A stretch of DNA of 64,000 bases from Tigriopus japonicus. Taxonomy: Eukaryota > Arthropoda > Copepoda > Harpacticoida > Harpacticidae. The position numbers were made by a program, and so were the translations under genes. Every line of letters begins with the position of its first letter. The stretch's first letter is position 1. Under the pieces are notes generated by a model. That model was not told the DNA's origin, did no database searches, and saw only the letters and a program-made list of their open reading frames with translations. Shown piece after piece: positions 52,987-63,291 of the stretch. The stretch covers positions 12,265,607 through 12,329,606 of the forward strand of contig CM021315.1 of assembly GCA_010645155.1 (NCBI GenBank), read 5' to 3'.

Positions 52987-53143
52987 CCATTTTGGCCACG
53001 ATATCATGGATCAGTTTGCCCACACTCGAATGTCCTTCCACGATAAGTTGGAGCTGTAGTTGGAAATTGGTCTCCATCACTTGAATCGCCCATCCCTTGG
53101 GAAACACATCAACACTCTCTTCACTTGAGTCATAAGGATCCAT
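52987..53143 (-). CDS. Candidate first coding exon of a kindlin-like F0 domain (partial gene)
   Basis: On the minus strand, an ATG in good context (AACATGG) opens 52 codons that end with one base before GTAAGC. That is the same phase-1 break used by exon 1 of both kindlins here. Residues 17-52 (GWAIQVMETNF to DIVAKM) align without gaps to the 36 residues from SWDLRILV to VDEL in kindlin A: the Trp, Thr, Gln, Val, two Gly and a later Val coincide (7 of 36), and most other positions are hydrophobic-conservative. No matching second exon was confidently found nearby. It could be a distant alternative first exon of kindlin B (29 kb to its exon 2 at 23811, same strand and phase) or the start of a third, divergent gene. 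It lies antisense between IBA57 and COQ9. Confidence 0.45.
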
Positions 53144-53217
53144 GTTTTTTGGCGTTGAATTGCGATTTGTTTTTCGAAAAATCCGTTATCTTTCAAGTAC
53201 AGTTGGGATCACTGAAC

Positions 53218-53223
53218 AATAAA
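53218..53223 (+). terminator. Candidate IBA57 poly(A) signal AATAAA
   Basis: The hexamer lies about 270 bp after the IBA57 stop and 77 bp before the acceptor-like site in front of COQ9. That spacing resembles intercistronic regions of trans-spliced operons in other animals. Confidence 0.45.
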
Positions 53224-53298
53224 CTCAATTCGTTCGATGCGGAAATGTTTGAGCTAGTCAAATTGGAGAGATAAGACCGTATCTGTTTTATTATTTCT

Positions 53299-53300
53299 AG
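53299..53300 (+). other. Splice-acceptor-like site 3 nt before the COQ9 ATG
   Basis: The sequence TTTTATTATTTCTAG has a U-rich tract and terminal AG, and only GCC separates it from the ATG. Any cis-spliced upstream exon would have to lie in the 350 bp after IBA57 or within or upstream of IBA57, so trans-splicing is a reasonable alternative. Confidence 0.55.
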
Positions 53301-53303
53301 GCC

Positions 53304-54158
53304 ATGAATATCGCTTGCCGGACATTACGAACAAGAGGCACATCTTGGTTGAGACAATCCAATTGCCTTTTTAGGGCCCGTCCCATTTCCCCTCTCAGTC
53401 TGAGGACGAGATCACTTTCGACTCCGAATCACGATGAGTTTACAACCAAAGCCCAAGAGAAAAAAGAGCTTCACATCCAGACAGAAAAGCGTGAAGCCGA
53501 TGATGAACATCTCAAGGATAAAATCCTGCTAGCTAGTCTCAAGCATGTTCCCCAAATGGGCTGGAATCGCCAAGCTGTCAACGAAGGGGTCCAAGATCTC
53601 GGATATCCCCCGGTCTCCTCAGGGATCATTGACAACCACCCCTTGGAGTTGATCTTGTTCCACATGCGATTGTCCAACGAGCAATTGGAACAAAAAATGG
53701 CCGCGGATGTGGCAGCCATTGAAGCTCAAGGCGAGCGACTTCGGATCCGAAAATTCCTCCGATCACATGTGGAGAATCGTTTGAGGATGAATATTCCGTT
53801 CATGGCTCATTGGACCGAAGCTTTGGCCATCAAGAGCATGCCCCAAAACCTTTGTGAGACTGTTCCTCTAGACTTGGAGCTCTTTGATCTCATGTGGCAT
53901 TATGCTGGAGACAAGGCCACGGATCTGAATTGGTATACGAAACGAATCAGTCTTGGAGCCATCTATAAAGCTACGGAGATGGCCATGATCCAAGACAAAA
54001 GCGATGATTTCCGTGATACCTGGGAGTTCCTGGATCGCCGCTTCCAAGATGAAATGGACTTTTCGAATCTCTTGAAGAACTCTAATGATGTGCAAAATGT
54101 GGTCATGGGTGTGGCGACAACGCTACAAAATATCTTGGGCCTTCAGAACAAGCGTTAA
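53304..54158 (+). CDS. COQ9: COQ9, coenzyme Q biosynthesis lipid-binding protein, 284 aa
   Basis: COQ9 binds the CoQ intermediate and partners the hydroxylase COQ7 at the inner mitochondrial membrane. The family core is clear: HVPQMGWNRQAV at about 81-92 (TetR-like helical start), RLRMNIPFMAHWTEAL near 159-174, and the strongest signature DLMWHYAGDKATDLNWYTKR spanning about 195-214, followed by LGAIYKATEMAMIQDKS and a DTWEFLDRR segment. The N terminus is rich in Arg and Ser and lacks acids for about 40 residues, fitting a mitochondrial presequence. The coding sequence is a single exon of normal family length. It sits between IBA57 and GGPP synthase on the same strand, 76 bp ahead of the latter's ATG. 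Confidence 0.93.
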   Translation: MNIACRTLRTRGTSWLRQSNCLFRARPISPLSLRTRSLSTPNHDEFTTKAQEKKELHIQTEKREADDEHLKDKILLASLKHVPQMGWNRQAVNEGVQDLGYPPVSSGIIDNHPLELILFHMRLSNEQLEQKMAADVAAIEAQGERLRIRKFLRSHVENRLRMNIPFMAHWTEALAIKSMPQNLCETVPLDLELFDLMWHYAGDKATDLNWYTKRISLGAIYKATEMAMIQDKSDDFRDTWEFLDRRFQDEMDFSNLLKNSNDVQNVVMGVATTLQNILGLQNKR

Positions 54159-54222
54159 ATACAACATGAAATCAAAGTGTCATCCCAAATTAGGCGATTG
54201 ACTTTTTAATTATTTTCCTTCC

Positions 54223-54224
54223 AG
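54223..54224 (+). other. Splice-acceptor-like site 10 nt before the GGPP synthase ATG
   Basis: TTTTTAATTATTTTCCTTCCAG precedes a 10-nt leader and the ATG, in an intercistronic gap of only 76 bp after COQ9. There is no room for a separate promoter plus 5' exon between the genes. A variant hexamer AATACA overlaps the COQ9 stop region. Trans-splicing, or cis-splicing from a promoter upstream of COQ9, would explain it. Confidence 0.6.
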
Positions 54225-54234
54225 GTGTTTCAAG

Positions 54235-56466
54235 ATGAATGACGACATCAAGGCTCAGATTCCATTCTCCAAATCTAATGATCCCGAGCAAGACCTTCAG
54301 CTCCTGGAGCCTTATAATTATGTTTTGCAAGTTCCCGGGAAGAAAGTTCGTCAGTCCTTGTTACTGGCCTTCAACCATTGGTTGAAAGTGGACGAAAAAT
54401 ACTTGGAACAGATCGGAAAGATCATTCAAGTGCTCCACAACGCCAGCCTACTTTTAGATGATATTCAAGACAACTCAGTGTTGCGCCGAGGAATTCCTGT
54501 GGCTCATAAGATTTTTGGTGTCCCCAGCACCATCAATTCCGCCAATTATGTCATGTTCATCGCTTTGGAGCAGATTCAAGCTCTGGGAAAACCGGAAGCA
54601 GTGCAAGTGTTCACGGAACAAATGTTGGAACTCCATCGGGGACAAGGCATGGACATTTATTGGAGAGACAACCATCTCTGTCCCACGGAAGACGAGTACA
54701 AGCAGATGACCATTCGGAAAACCGGTAAGGTCCATGGGAAATCTTGTCAATTTGTCAAAGATCGTTGTCCTTTTATGATAAAGCTAAAAAGAACCACTGA
54801 ATTTCTCTGGACGGTGACGCTAGCGGTACAAATAAAATTTCCAGTAGGAAAGAATGAGGCTTTGCCTGTGTTGGGTGTACTTCTTATTTCTATAGAATGT
54901 TGAAGTTCAAAGGTGTTTCTTCTCATTGAAGCGGGTATTGAATGAATAAGCTCGCCCGTTTGTAGTGCAAAAAATACCAGAAGAGGGCTTGCTCATTGAT
55001 TTTGTGTTGAATTATGCATTGAGCTTTCAGAAGACATAACTCTTGACTAAAATGTTAGATTGAGCTGAAAATTGAAAACCATAGTTAACCCAAAATATGC
55101 AAAGTCTCATTTGCTGAAGTGCGCAAATGATTTGTTCCTTCGGAAAATCGTCATGCTCATCGCGAGGCTCTCAGTCCATGAAATTCAGTGGTTCTTCGAA
55201 GAAGGAAATTGCCCGTCAACTTAATCTGACGCATCTCATTGCTATGTCGTATCTAGTCAATCTTGTCTTCAGGTTTTGAAGGTCAATCTAATCTAAGGAA
55301 AGTTTTATGGACCATCTTCTCTAGATTAACTTTAGGCTGAACATTTCGGGCTCGGGATGAACATTCGCTTTCTTTTGGGGTAGGATAAGCCACACTTAAC
55401 ATTTATAGTTATTTTGATGCCATAAAACGGTCAAGCGATGGATATTGCTGGTCATAAAAGTATTAAGTTAGCCAGAGCTAATTAATGTCAGAGGTGAAAG
55501 TTCGACCGGATGGATCTCTTGACCCTGGTTTCTCTTTTGATGGAACAAATAAAACCTGTTTGCGATGCTCCTCTCACAGGATCTGGTAAACATGCGTTCC
55601 TCGGCTTTTTACATTTGCATCTGTTTTAGTTAGGTCAAGGTCAAAATAAAAATCCAAGATCCAATTTGGAGCTTTTGAGACCTTATTGAAAAGACATTAT
55701 AGGACAAAATAAAATCTACCAAAATGAAGAAAGCTTCTGACGGAATTTTGGCGTATCAGATATTAGTTGTCCTTTGTGATGAAGGATGAAGTTTCATTGG
55801 AGGGGAAGTATCGATGGTATCGAGTTTCTTTGTTGTAAATTCCTTGTCGACTGACTTTGGGGAGACATAGACAGATAGACAGATAGAGAGAGAGAGTGAA
55901 AGCCTCTGTTTGACGAAATTTCAATCATTCCAGGCGGCCTGTTCAATCTGGCGGTTCGTTTGATGCAATTGTTCTCGGACCACGCTTCGAAATCGGATTT
56001 CGGCAAACTGAGCAAACTTTTCGGACTCTTTTACCAAGTGCGGGATGATTACGCCAACCTTCAAGTGGATGAATACACCAAGAATAAAAGTTTTGCCGAA
56101 GATCTGACCGAAGGCAAATTCAGTTTCCCCATCATTCATGCCATCAAGTAAGTCAATCAAGTTCCGTCTGATTGGACCGCCAGAAATGAGGTGGGTCTGT
56201 TGATGGTGATGCTCGATCTTCATTTCCATTTCAGTGCCAGTGGCAGTGATCATAAAGTACTGCAGATCCTCAAGCAGCGAACCAATGAGGAGTCCGTAAA
56301 GAAGTATTGCATACATCTGCTGGAAACGGCCGGCAGTTTCCAATACACACGAGATTACATGGAAAAACTCCGATCAGAAATCTTGGAAGAAATCCAGAAC
56401 CTGGGCGGAAATCCCAAATTTGAGATGATCCTCCAAGAATTGGACCTTCATCCGAAAGTGAAATGA
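54235..56466 (+). CDS. GGPS1: Geranylgeranyl diphosphate synthase, type III (animal GGPS1-like), 311 aa
   Basis: The enzyme condenses farnesyl and isopentenyl diphosphate to the C20 donor used for Rab/Rho prenylation and as a precursor of longer prenyl chains. Exons: 54235-54724, 55934-56147, 56235-56466; 936 nt in frame, all junctions GT-AG (phases 1 and 2). The first aspartate motif DDIQD is at residues 75-79 within [15 protein letters not shown], and the second, DDYAN, is at 201-205 within [29 protein letters not shown] follows, matching the animal GGPS1 pattern. The chain-length region before the first motif lacks an obvious two-residue insertion, consistent with a C20 product. The C terminus ([12 protein letters not shown]) is also GGPS1-like. 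Length is close to the human enzyme (300 aa). Confidence 0.94.
54725..55933 (+). other. Intron 1 of the GGPP synthase gene
   Basis: Donor GTAAGGTCC after KT-G and acceptor CATTCCAG before GLFNLAV. The two exon ends join seamlessly within the conserved [10 protein letters not shown] segment. Nothing else was recognised inside. Confidence 0.85.
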
Positions 56467-58063
56467 GGAAATCTTTCTCTTTGGTCGTGACCACTTTAAG
56501 CATTATTACCTTTTATGTGATCTCTTTTTGCATTGTGATTGATCTTTTCTACCAAAGACCAGGCTCTTTTTTTCGCAGTAAAACGGTGTTCTATTCGTTC
56601 AAAACCCTCGAGTTGAATATTGTTCAAAATGTGTTCAAAGGTTGAGAAAGAACCAAGCTGTCGAAAATTCAATTCCCTCGATAAGTTTCAGATGTCAGGA
56701 AGGCCGATTTTTTTTCACCATCAGAGCAGAAAATTGTACTGAATTGAAACGAGCCGCACTTGCTAGCCAAGGAAAGCTCACTACTAGTCTCTTGCGCTTA
56801 TGGAACCTCATTTTGAAGCAAATTCCTTACGGCGTAGCTCGTGTTCCACAGATGAGCCTTCTCTTCTTTTGGTCTTTGATAAGCTCAACACTACGTAGAG
56901 TACAAGTTTCCGAGCAAAAAAATAGTGAGGATGAAAGGACTGCAGGTAAGTAACTTGTTGTCATTCATTGGAACAAAGGAAATTGGTCATTCGTACTGGA
57001 AGCACTTGGTCGAAGTACGAATTAAATGTGTAGGGGGATTCCCCTGTTTTTCATTCCGAGAAATACAACTTCCCAGGCTTTGCTGTAAAGCTGCTCAAAA
57101 GATGGCCGCCGTGGTCGACAAAACAAAGACAGGTTTTGCAGCCCGCAATAACACGCAATCAACAAACAGAACCTAACGCATTCTGCAGTGAAATGTGCCA
57201 AATTCGCTTAGTCAAATAATGGGTAGTTTAACAGTATCTTTACTTCAGAAGGGCTGCATGTGTGACAGTTGCTGTCAGGTTGGCTGGTTTGCCTGAGATA
57301 TAAATGCAGTTTCGTGGTGAATGACGGGCTTCAAACTCAACATTAGCGGATGTGAGGGTGCCTGACAAAGTCCTCTTTCGTTTTTCATACATCTTCAAAA
57401 GATTCAAAGTGCTCCATGGGATGGTTGAGCGGTTGTGTCCTCCATTTAAAGTGTTTCGTCGCACTGGGAGGAGTGTTCAGTCGTTGACATTCAATGAAAG
57501 TGAGCAGACGTGATACGATCGCTCAGTCATCAGCCAGGATCCCTCCGATCTTGCCAGAAGTTCTTGCAACACCACCGTAGGCAGTGCTATTACGTACTAG
57601 TGTACGTAGGTAGCGCACCCAGGTCTACATCCCATCGTCCACTGTAGCTCCTGTGCATACTACATAGTGTAATACTCCACCCGGACTCCATCATATCCTG
57701 TAAAATTCCCCGCTTAGCTTTGACTTACGTGCTCGGGGTTTAGGCTCTGTCGGAAATAATCTCGACCAGCGGCGCCTTCTTTTCATCCATCCAGGGATGG
57801 TTGCGATGGTCGTCGATGGTTTTGTCGTCAGTCGAATTTGAGATCCAACAGCTGCCATCCATTTATTCAATCCAGAGAAAAGTAGTAACCTTGTACAGTG
57901 GTAGTGGTGGTGGATCTAGTCCTAGAAACGAGGAAGTAATTTCCGCTTCAGTCAAGAACGTGATCCTGGAAAGAAACTGAAATCAGTGTTGCTTGGTGAG
58001 GCAACAATCCACATCCACAACTGTGTGCCTGTTTTTTGAAATATTATTGTCAAAAGTGGCGTT
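56467..58063. other. Intergenic region between GGPP synthase and the serpin
   Basis: It should contain the GGPP synthase 3' UTR and the serpin promoter. No additional gene is supported: frames at 56463-57176 (+) and 57240-57464 (-) lack motifs. A small palindromic cluster around GTACGTACTAGTGTACGTAG lies at 57591-57610. Confidence 0.6.
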
Positions 58064-59371
58064 ATGAATTCCTATCAAGGCCTGGTCCTTCTTCTTGGCC
58101 TTGTGGCCAGCGTTCGAGGAGTGGCGGTGAATACCGAATGTCTTGGAAATCATGAAGACCATTTCCTCGAGGATCCCGTGCCAGAGGAAATCAAGGTTGT
58201 TCTCGATGATGGCGAAAGAGCGTTTGGCGTGAACTTGATCAAATCACTCTTCCATGACTTCAACACGACTGGGATTCATAAAAACATTTTCATCTCACCT
58301 GCCAGTATCTATCAAACTTTGATGTTGGCCTACTTTGGCGCCAAAGACCAGACCGAGGCCGAATTGGCCAAAACGTTGGGCTTTGAAGGTCAGGTGGAGC
58401 GAGCTGATGTCATCAAAAACTACCTATTTGAGAGGGCGTTTCAAGCCATCCGGGAGCGAGATCCCAACCTCGGATACACCCTGACCCATGCTAACAAGTT
58501 CTACTTTGATAGAACTTTGCCCTTGAACGAATGTCTCCAATTGGTCCTTCAAACCGAATTAGAGGCCCTGGACTTTGCCCAGCCCGAAAAAGCTCGTTCG
58601 GTCATTAACGAATGGGTGTCCCAAAAGACCCAAGACAAGATCCCCAAGTTATTGCCCGCCGGATCCTTGGATAACACCCGAGTGGCCTTGGTGAATGCCG
58701 CCTATTTCAGAGGACAATGGGTCTCCAAATTCGAGGCCGAGAAGACCAAGACCAACAACTTCTTCGTTCGCCGTGACAAGATTACCATGACCGAGTTTAT
58801 GGAGCAAAAGGGCAAATTCAATTACTACACCTCAGAAGAGCTTCGAGCCCATGTGCTCGAGATGCCGTACAATGGGGATGAGGTGTCCATGGTTGTCATC
58901 CTTCCCCCATTTGAAGACGATAGTTTGTACCAAACTGTTTCCAGACTCACCCCCAAGAGCCTCCAAGGGGTCATGGCCGAGGTCAAGTCGGGTTTCTACC
59001 AAGTGGATGATCTCACGGTGAAGCTGCCCAAGTTCAAGATCGAGCAAGAGTTTCAACTTGAAGAGACCCTCGCCAAATTGGGTTTGGAGACCCTTTTCGG
59101 AGGAGATTCGAATTTGAGCGGATTCCTTTCCGACAAAGCTGGCGACAATGTGGCCGATGTCACGCTTTCCAAAGCCATTCACAAGTCCTTTATTGAAGTC
59201 AATGAGGAAGGCAGTGAGGCCGCTGCCGCCACAGCCTTGTTCGAGTTCCGATCGGCAAGGCCGTTGTTCCACACTGAATTCATCGCGGATCATCCCTTCA
59301 TTTTCCTCATCTACGACAAGCCTACGGACACCGTGTTGTTCTTCGGCATGTACCAAGATCCAAAGAAATAA
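58064..59371 (+). CDS. Secreted serpin (serine protease inhibitor), 435 aa, single exon
   Basis: Serpins trap target proteases through a reactive-centre loop. The N terminus is a signal peptide (YQGLVLLLGLVASVRG, likely cut after residue 20), so the product is extracellular. Core motifs are present: FISPASIYQTLMLAYFGA (helix B), NAAYFRGQWVSKF near the expected strand 3A position, the hinge EEGSEAAAATAL at 381-392, and the C-terminal signature HPFIFLIYDKPTDTVLFFG. The hinge, with small residues at P12-P9, is that of an inhibitory serpin. By motif the scissile bond is probably Arg396-Ser397, which would direct it against trypsin-like proteases; strict counting from the hinge would place P1 one residue later. 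The coding region has no intron. It faces the bHLH gene tail to tail, stops 193 bp apart. Confidence 0.93.
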   Translation: MNSYQGLVLLLGLVASVRGVAVNTECLGNHEDHFLEDPVPEEIKVVLDDGERAFGVNLIKSLFHDFNTTGIHKNIFISPASIYQTLMLAYFGAKDQTEAELAKTLGFEGQVERADVIKNYLFERAFQAIRERDPNLGYTLTHANKFYFDRTLPLNECLQLVLQTELEALDFAQPEKARSVINEWVSQKTQDKIPKLLPAGSLDNTRVALVNAAYFRGQWVSKFEAEKTKTNNFFVRRDKITMTEFMEQKGKFNYYTSEELRAHVLEMPYNGDEVSMVVILPPFEDDSLYQTVSRLTPKSLQGVMAEVKSGFYQVDDLTVKLPKFKIEQEFQLEETLAKLGLETLFGGDSNLSGFLSDKAGDNVADVTLSKAIHKSFIEVNEEGSEAAAATALFEFRSARPLFHTEFIADHPFIFLIYDKPTDTVLFFGMYQDPKK

Positions 59372-59414
59372 TTTACCCGCTCTTGCACTTTTTCTCCACT
59401 TCTCTCTTTATATA

Positions 59415-59420
59415 TTTATT
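59415..59420 (-). terminator. Candidate poly(A) signal of the bHLH gene
   Basis: Minus-strand AATAAA about 145 bp beyond the bHLH stop codon. It lies only about 45 bp from the serpin stop on the other strand, so the two 3' UTRs probably overlap. Confidence 0.5.
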
Positions 59421-59564
59421 GTGAAAGATACTCCTAAGAAAAAATATATATACACTCTTTCTACTAATGAAAATGCGAGGTCGACATAGTGACCCCGCGA
59501 TTCGAAAGCTAGAGATATTGCACTAGAACTTGGTGTGTTAAATGGGTTGGGCATGAAAAAAGCA

Positions 59565-62500
59565 TTACAGAGCATATCCTTCATAAACAATGGGCTGTTC
59601 CATCGATGGACCACGAACCGTGGTGGTGATCCACAGATCATCCGTGTGAATGTAGTTCCCCGATCCCTCCAAGTCCCCAATGATTGTGGCTCCCGGAATG
59701 GACGGATTCTTGACCCAAGCGGGCAAAGTCGAATCGAATTCCACAATGTGCGGTGGGATCTTTTGACTAGGTGGAAAACTGAGCAAGTACTGAAGGTGCT
59801 TAATGTACTTTATCGCCAGTCTAGAAAAACGAAAAGTAGTGCCGAGTTAGTTCATATACGTACTACATCGTACATCTTCATTATCCCAGAAGCTTGAGAC
59901 AAGAGCAAGTGTTCCTCGAAAGTTGATCATCATTGTTCTTTAGCCGTGAAAGTGGATCGCCTCAGTGGAAATGGAAAGCTTGGAAAAAACGGCCTCATAA
60001 GTGGTGAGACGGATGAAAGTTTGGCAGAGAAATTTCAAAGTTTTCGTGAACATTGACGGATGAGAAAAAAAAGTGCGAGACTAATCCTCGTTGAATTAGT
60101 CTAATTAATGAGATTTGTCGACGAACCACCAAGAAAAATTGACACCCCTAATCGCAATGCCATTTCCACTTTGATTTGTTTCTGCTCAGGAAAGGTCGCC
60201 TCAAGCCTTTGATGCCAACTCAACAAAGTTGCCCTTTCTTACTTTCTCTCTCTATTTATCGACTTACCTCAGTGACTCGATTTTCGATAGGCGTTTTCCT
60301 GGTGGTTTGCAGAATGGAAGTCGTTTCCGAAGCAACTCAAAGGACTTGTTCATGTCCTTCATTCGAGCTCTTTCTCGATCACAAGCCGAGCGCTTGTATT
60401 GTTCTGGAATTAGACAGAATCAAGTGAGGCACAGTCGTCCTTAAGGAAAGCAAATTTAAGGGAAAAATATTGGGAGGTTCTTCGTTGGGAACCTCCTGGT
60501 CGGCACTTTTATGATTTGTCCAACATCGTTGATGAGCTAGAATTGAATATTAACCATCGTGGGTTGTTGACAATCCCTTTCTTTTTGTTGTCATCACCAC
60601 AACTAGAGGATGTACGTAAAGCAAGGCTCTACAGTATGACTGGAAAGTTTGACATGCAAAACTGTTCCTTTTCCAAGGGCCTTTTCAGGAGATGACATTA
60701 ATAAAAAAACGAATACTGGTGAAGACATCGGCCAATGTCATGAGCCAAAAAGTACAATAATAAATGAAAAACTTTGCAGAGTAAATCATTCATCTATGTT
60801 ACTGGCCCATTGTTAATTATTTGTTGCTCTAGTCAAGCAATTTCTTAATCATAAATATATTTAAGAAATATGGACCGTGATCAAGCATGTCTTTTTAAAA
60901 TCCATTATATCAATAAGTTTACGCTTTGCAAATTGAACCATGACACTCCTTTAAGTCCAATTATTTCGTGAAATTGTCGAGAAAAAAGTCCAATTCACTG
61001 AAATACCCCAAGTGACATAACTTTGAAGTCATACTGTTGAGTAAAAGTAAAGTGCCTTTTTGGATGGCTGTGTATTCTTTTTCTTAGGACCAGAAACAAC
61101 AAACTCAGCCTTTGTCTCTCCAAGCAAGGCCTTTTCCCGGTAATGTCCTCGTGTCGCGTCAGAATCACAGACAAATGTCCTTTACCATCAAAGTAACTGG
61201 TAAAGGACCACCCTTTTGTGGACCATTTCAGGAAAACGACTAGTAATGGTGATTCTTGAGGGTGTTTTTTTACAGTGGTGCATTGTTACGAGTTGATTGT
61301 CTGATTATCGGACCTATCCTGCATCAAGCACGGTCTACATGTGATTACCCCTGTCTGCAAGGTCAAATTTGTTGTTGGCCTGGGTCAAAATCTAATTACT
61401 CAATGAGAATGAGACGAACAGAGAGCTCAACCATCATCATTGTCAGACCTTTTTTACGAAAGGCCAGCAACAATGCAGTGGAATTACCATGCTTTCCCCA
61501 TAAGGCATCGGACAACCAACTACCACTCTGTCAAGCAAAGTATGTCGTCTCGTTAAGGAAACAAAGTGATTTTCTATTCGAGACCGACTCTCGCTCGGTC
61601 GAAAGCAGAAAAAGGTCTTTTACGAGTTTTTCATAGTAGTAGGAGCAGCTCAAGAACGAGAAATTGATTTGTTGACAGGTGCGCCTTTATTTATGGATTT
61701 TTTGGCCAGATGGATTTCATTTTCAAACTAGTTGTTTATCGAAGAAGGCTGGAGGAGCTCTCTTAGGTATTCAAGGGGTTTTAGGACTAGAAACTGGGCC
61801 TTAAAGAACTAGATTGCGCCTAATTTTGGCGGGTGTGCAAGTTGGAAAAGGGCAATTTTTGACTTACCACGCTTCACCTCATCATCAAAGCGATTGGCTC
61901 CTGTTTTCCCTGAAAGTAAAAAAGGGAGTAAGTGTGCGTCGAATGAAAGCCTTTCATGTTGGGACCAGAGCTGCAGAATGATGTGCCCTTTTTCTCCCAT
62001 CGGGAGTTAGAGAAAAGAAAATATTGTGTGAGAACTGGCGGAAAGTCCGGTTTCTGTCAGAAAGACAGAAACCAGAACGAACTGGCAGCTTTAAAAATGA
62101 AAGAAGATTTTCGTTTGGCTCTCTCCCAAGGGACGACGACAGTAGACAACGCTCACCTGTTCCTTTGCTTTTGCGTCCTCGTTGTGGAACACGTTGAATC
62201 AGGATGCAATGATTGTCGGTATTGGGATGGATTGGCGGGCCCGGCCAGACCATGGAACCGTTGTCATTAGGGTTGCCCAAGTCATGTCTCAGACTGAATT
62301 GAACGGGACCTTGATGGCCAAGTCCGTTGATGTCCTCGCCGTAGATATCGGAGGAGGAGGTGGCGTATTGAGCTTCGTAGTGGTGACCCGAAAGGCCGTG
62401 GGCTTGAATGGGCGAAGGCCTATCGTCCTGGTTGTTGTAGTAGTTCCACGGGATGTAATGCTCTCCCTCGGCAGAATGATGAGGCTGAGATTGGAGATCT

Positions 62501-63291
62501 AATGTGCCAATAGAGGTAGCCGTTGGAGCGGCATCGAGGTCAGCATAAACCTTAGCGTGAGCCTCGCTCGGCGACATGACATCGCCTCCATGAGCGGATG
62601 TGGGGACGGTTAACTCGGTGAAAGTGGATGTGCCCGCCTCTTTCCCATTCTGATCCTCGGGATGATCTGACCTGTTACTGTGTAGGATCTTGTTGAAACT
62701 GGGCAATTTGGTCGCGGTCTCATTGATGATGGCCAATTGTCGGGCTTCATCATCCTCGTTGAGGGCATGTCCAATCACCGGGTATCGAACCACGCGTCCG
62801 TCAGGTTGCGTGGTCTCCAGGACAGACCCCATTCCGGGGATTTCCTTGATTTCACCCTTGCCTGGTGGAAAGTAAATGACTTCAGTGGCTCCGTCAGGCA
62901 TTGAGACCAAAGCCGTGGCTTCTTCCGTGGGGAGTTCCTCATTTTTTTGGACATGAGCCACGCCCTCAGTGGAAAAGGTCTTGGAACCCTGTTGCTCGGG
63001 AAGCTCTTGAGGCAAGTCTTGGTCGTCGAGGACTGTCGTCGTATCAGCTGTTTCCACTGTGTTCAGATCGTCGGTCCCTTCGTTGTCGTAGATGAAAGGT
63101 GAGGCGGTCCTTCTGGATTTTGCATCTGTGAAACGCACACAAACAGACACACACATTTCAATTGGAAACACTTGATCAATCTCACACGCACATCTTGTGG
63201 TCGATTGACCACTGAGCTTACCTGGGCTGCCTTTGGGCTCTCTTGGGTCTGTGGAAGTGGTGGAAATCCTCCTTTTGATCAGTTTTCGCAT
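59565..63291 (-). CDS. bHLH transcription factor, Mesp/Sage-like, 490 aa
   Basis: Such proteins dimerise and bind E-boxes to control tissue-specific genes. Exons in transcript order: 63291-63222, 63125-62157, 61909-61868, 60403-60268, 59820-59565; 1473 nt in frame, phases 1, 1, 1 and 2, all GT-AG. The basic region is in exon 4 ([16 protein letters not shown], about 364-379), with the E-box contact Glu371 and Arg374. Helix 1 is [11 protein letters not shown], the loop contains KPPGK, and helix 2 (LSKIESLR joined to [13 protein letters not shown]) spans the exon 4/5 junction, about 398-419. The roughly 340 residues before the domain are acidic and low in complexity, probably disordered and activating. 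Exon 3 is a 42-nt microexon. The loop and helix 2 remind me of the arthropod Sage and vertebrate Mesp groups; the subfamily is inference. The ATG at 63291 is the first in frame of a 70-nt exon; an upstream exon cannot be excluded. Confidence 0.85.

Noticed and set aside
58832..59356. 174-codon open frame antisense to the serpin
   Set aside because: A shadow of the well-supported serpin reading frame on the opposite strand.
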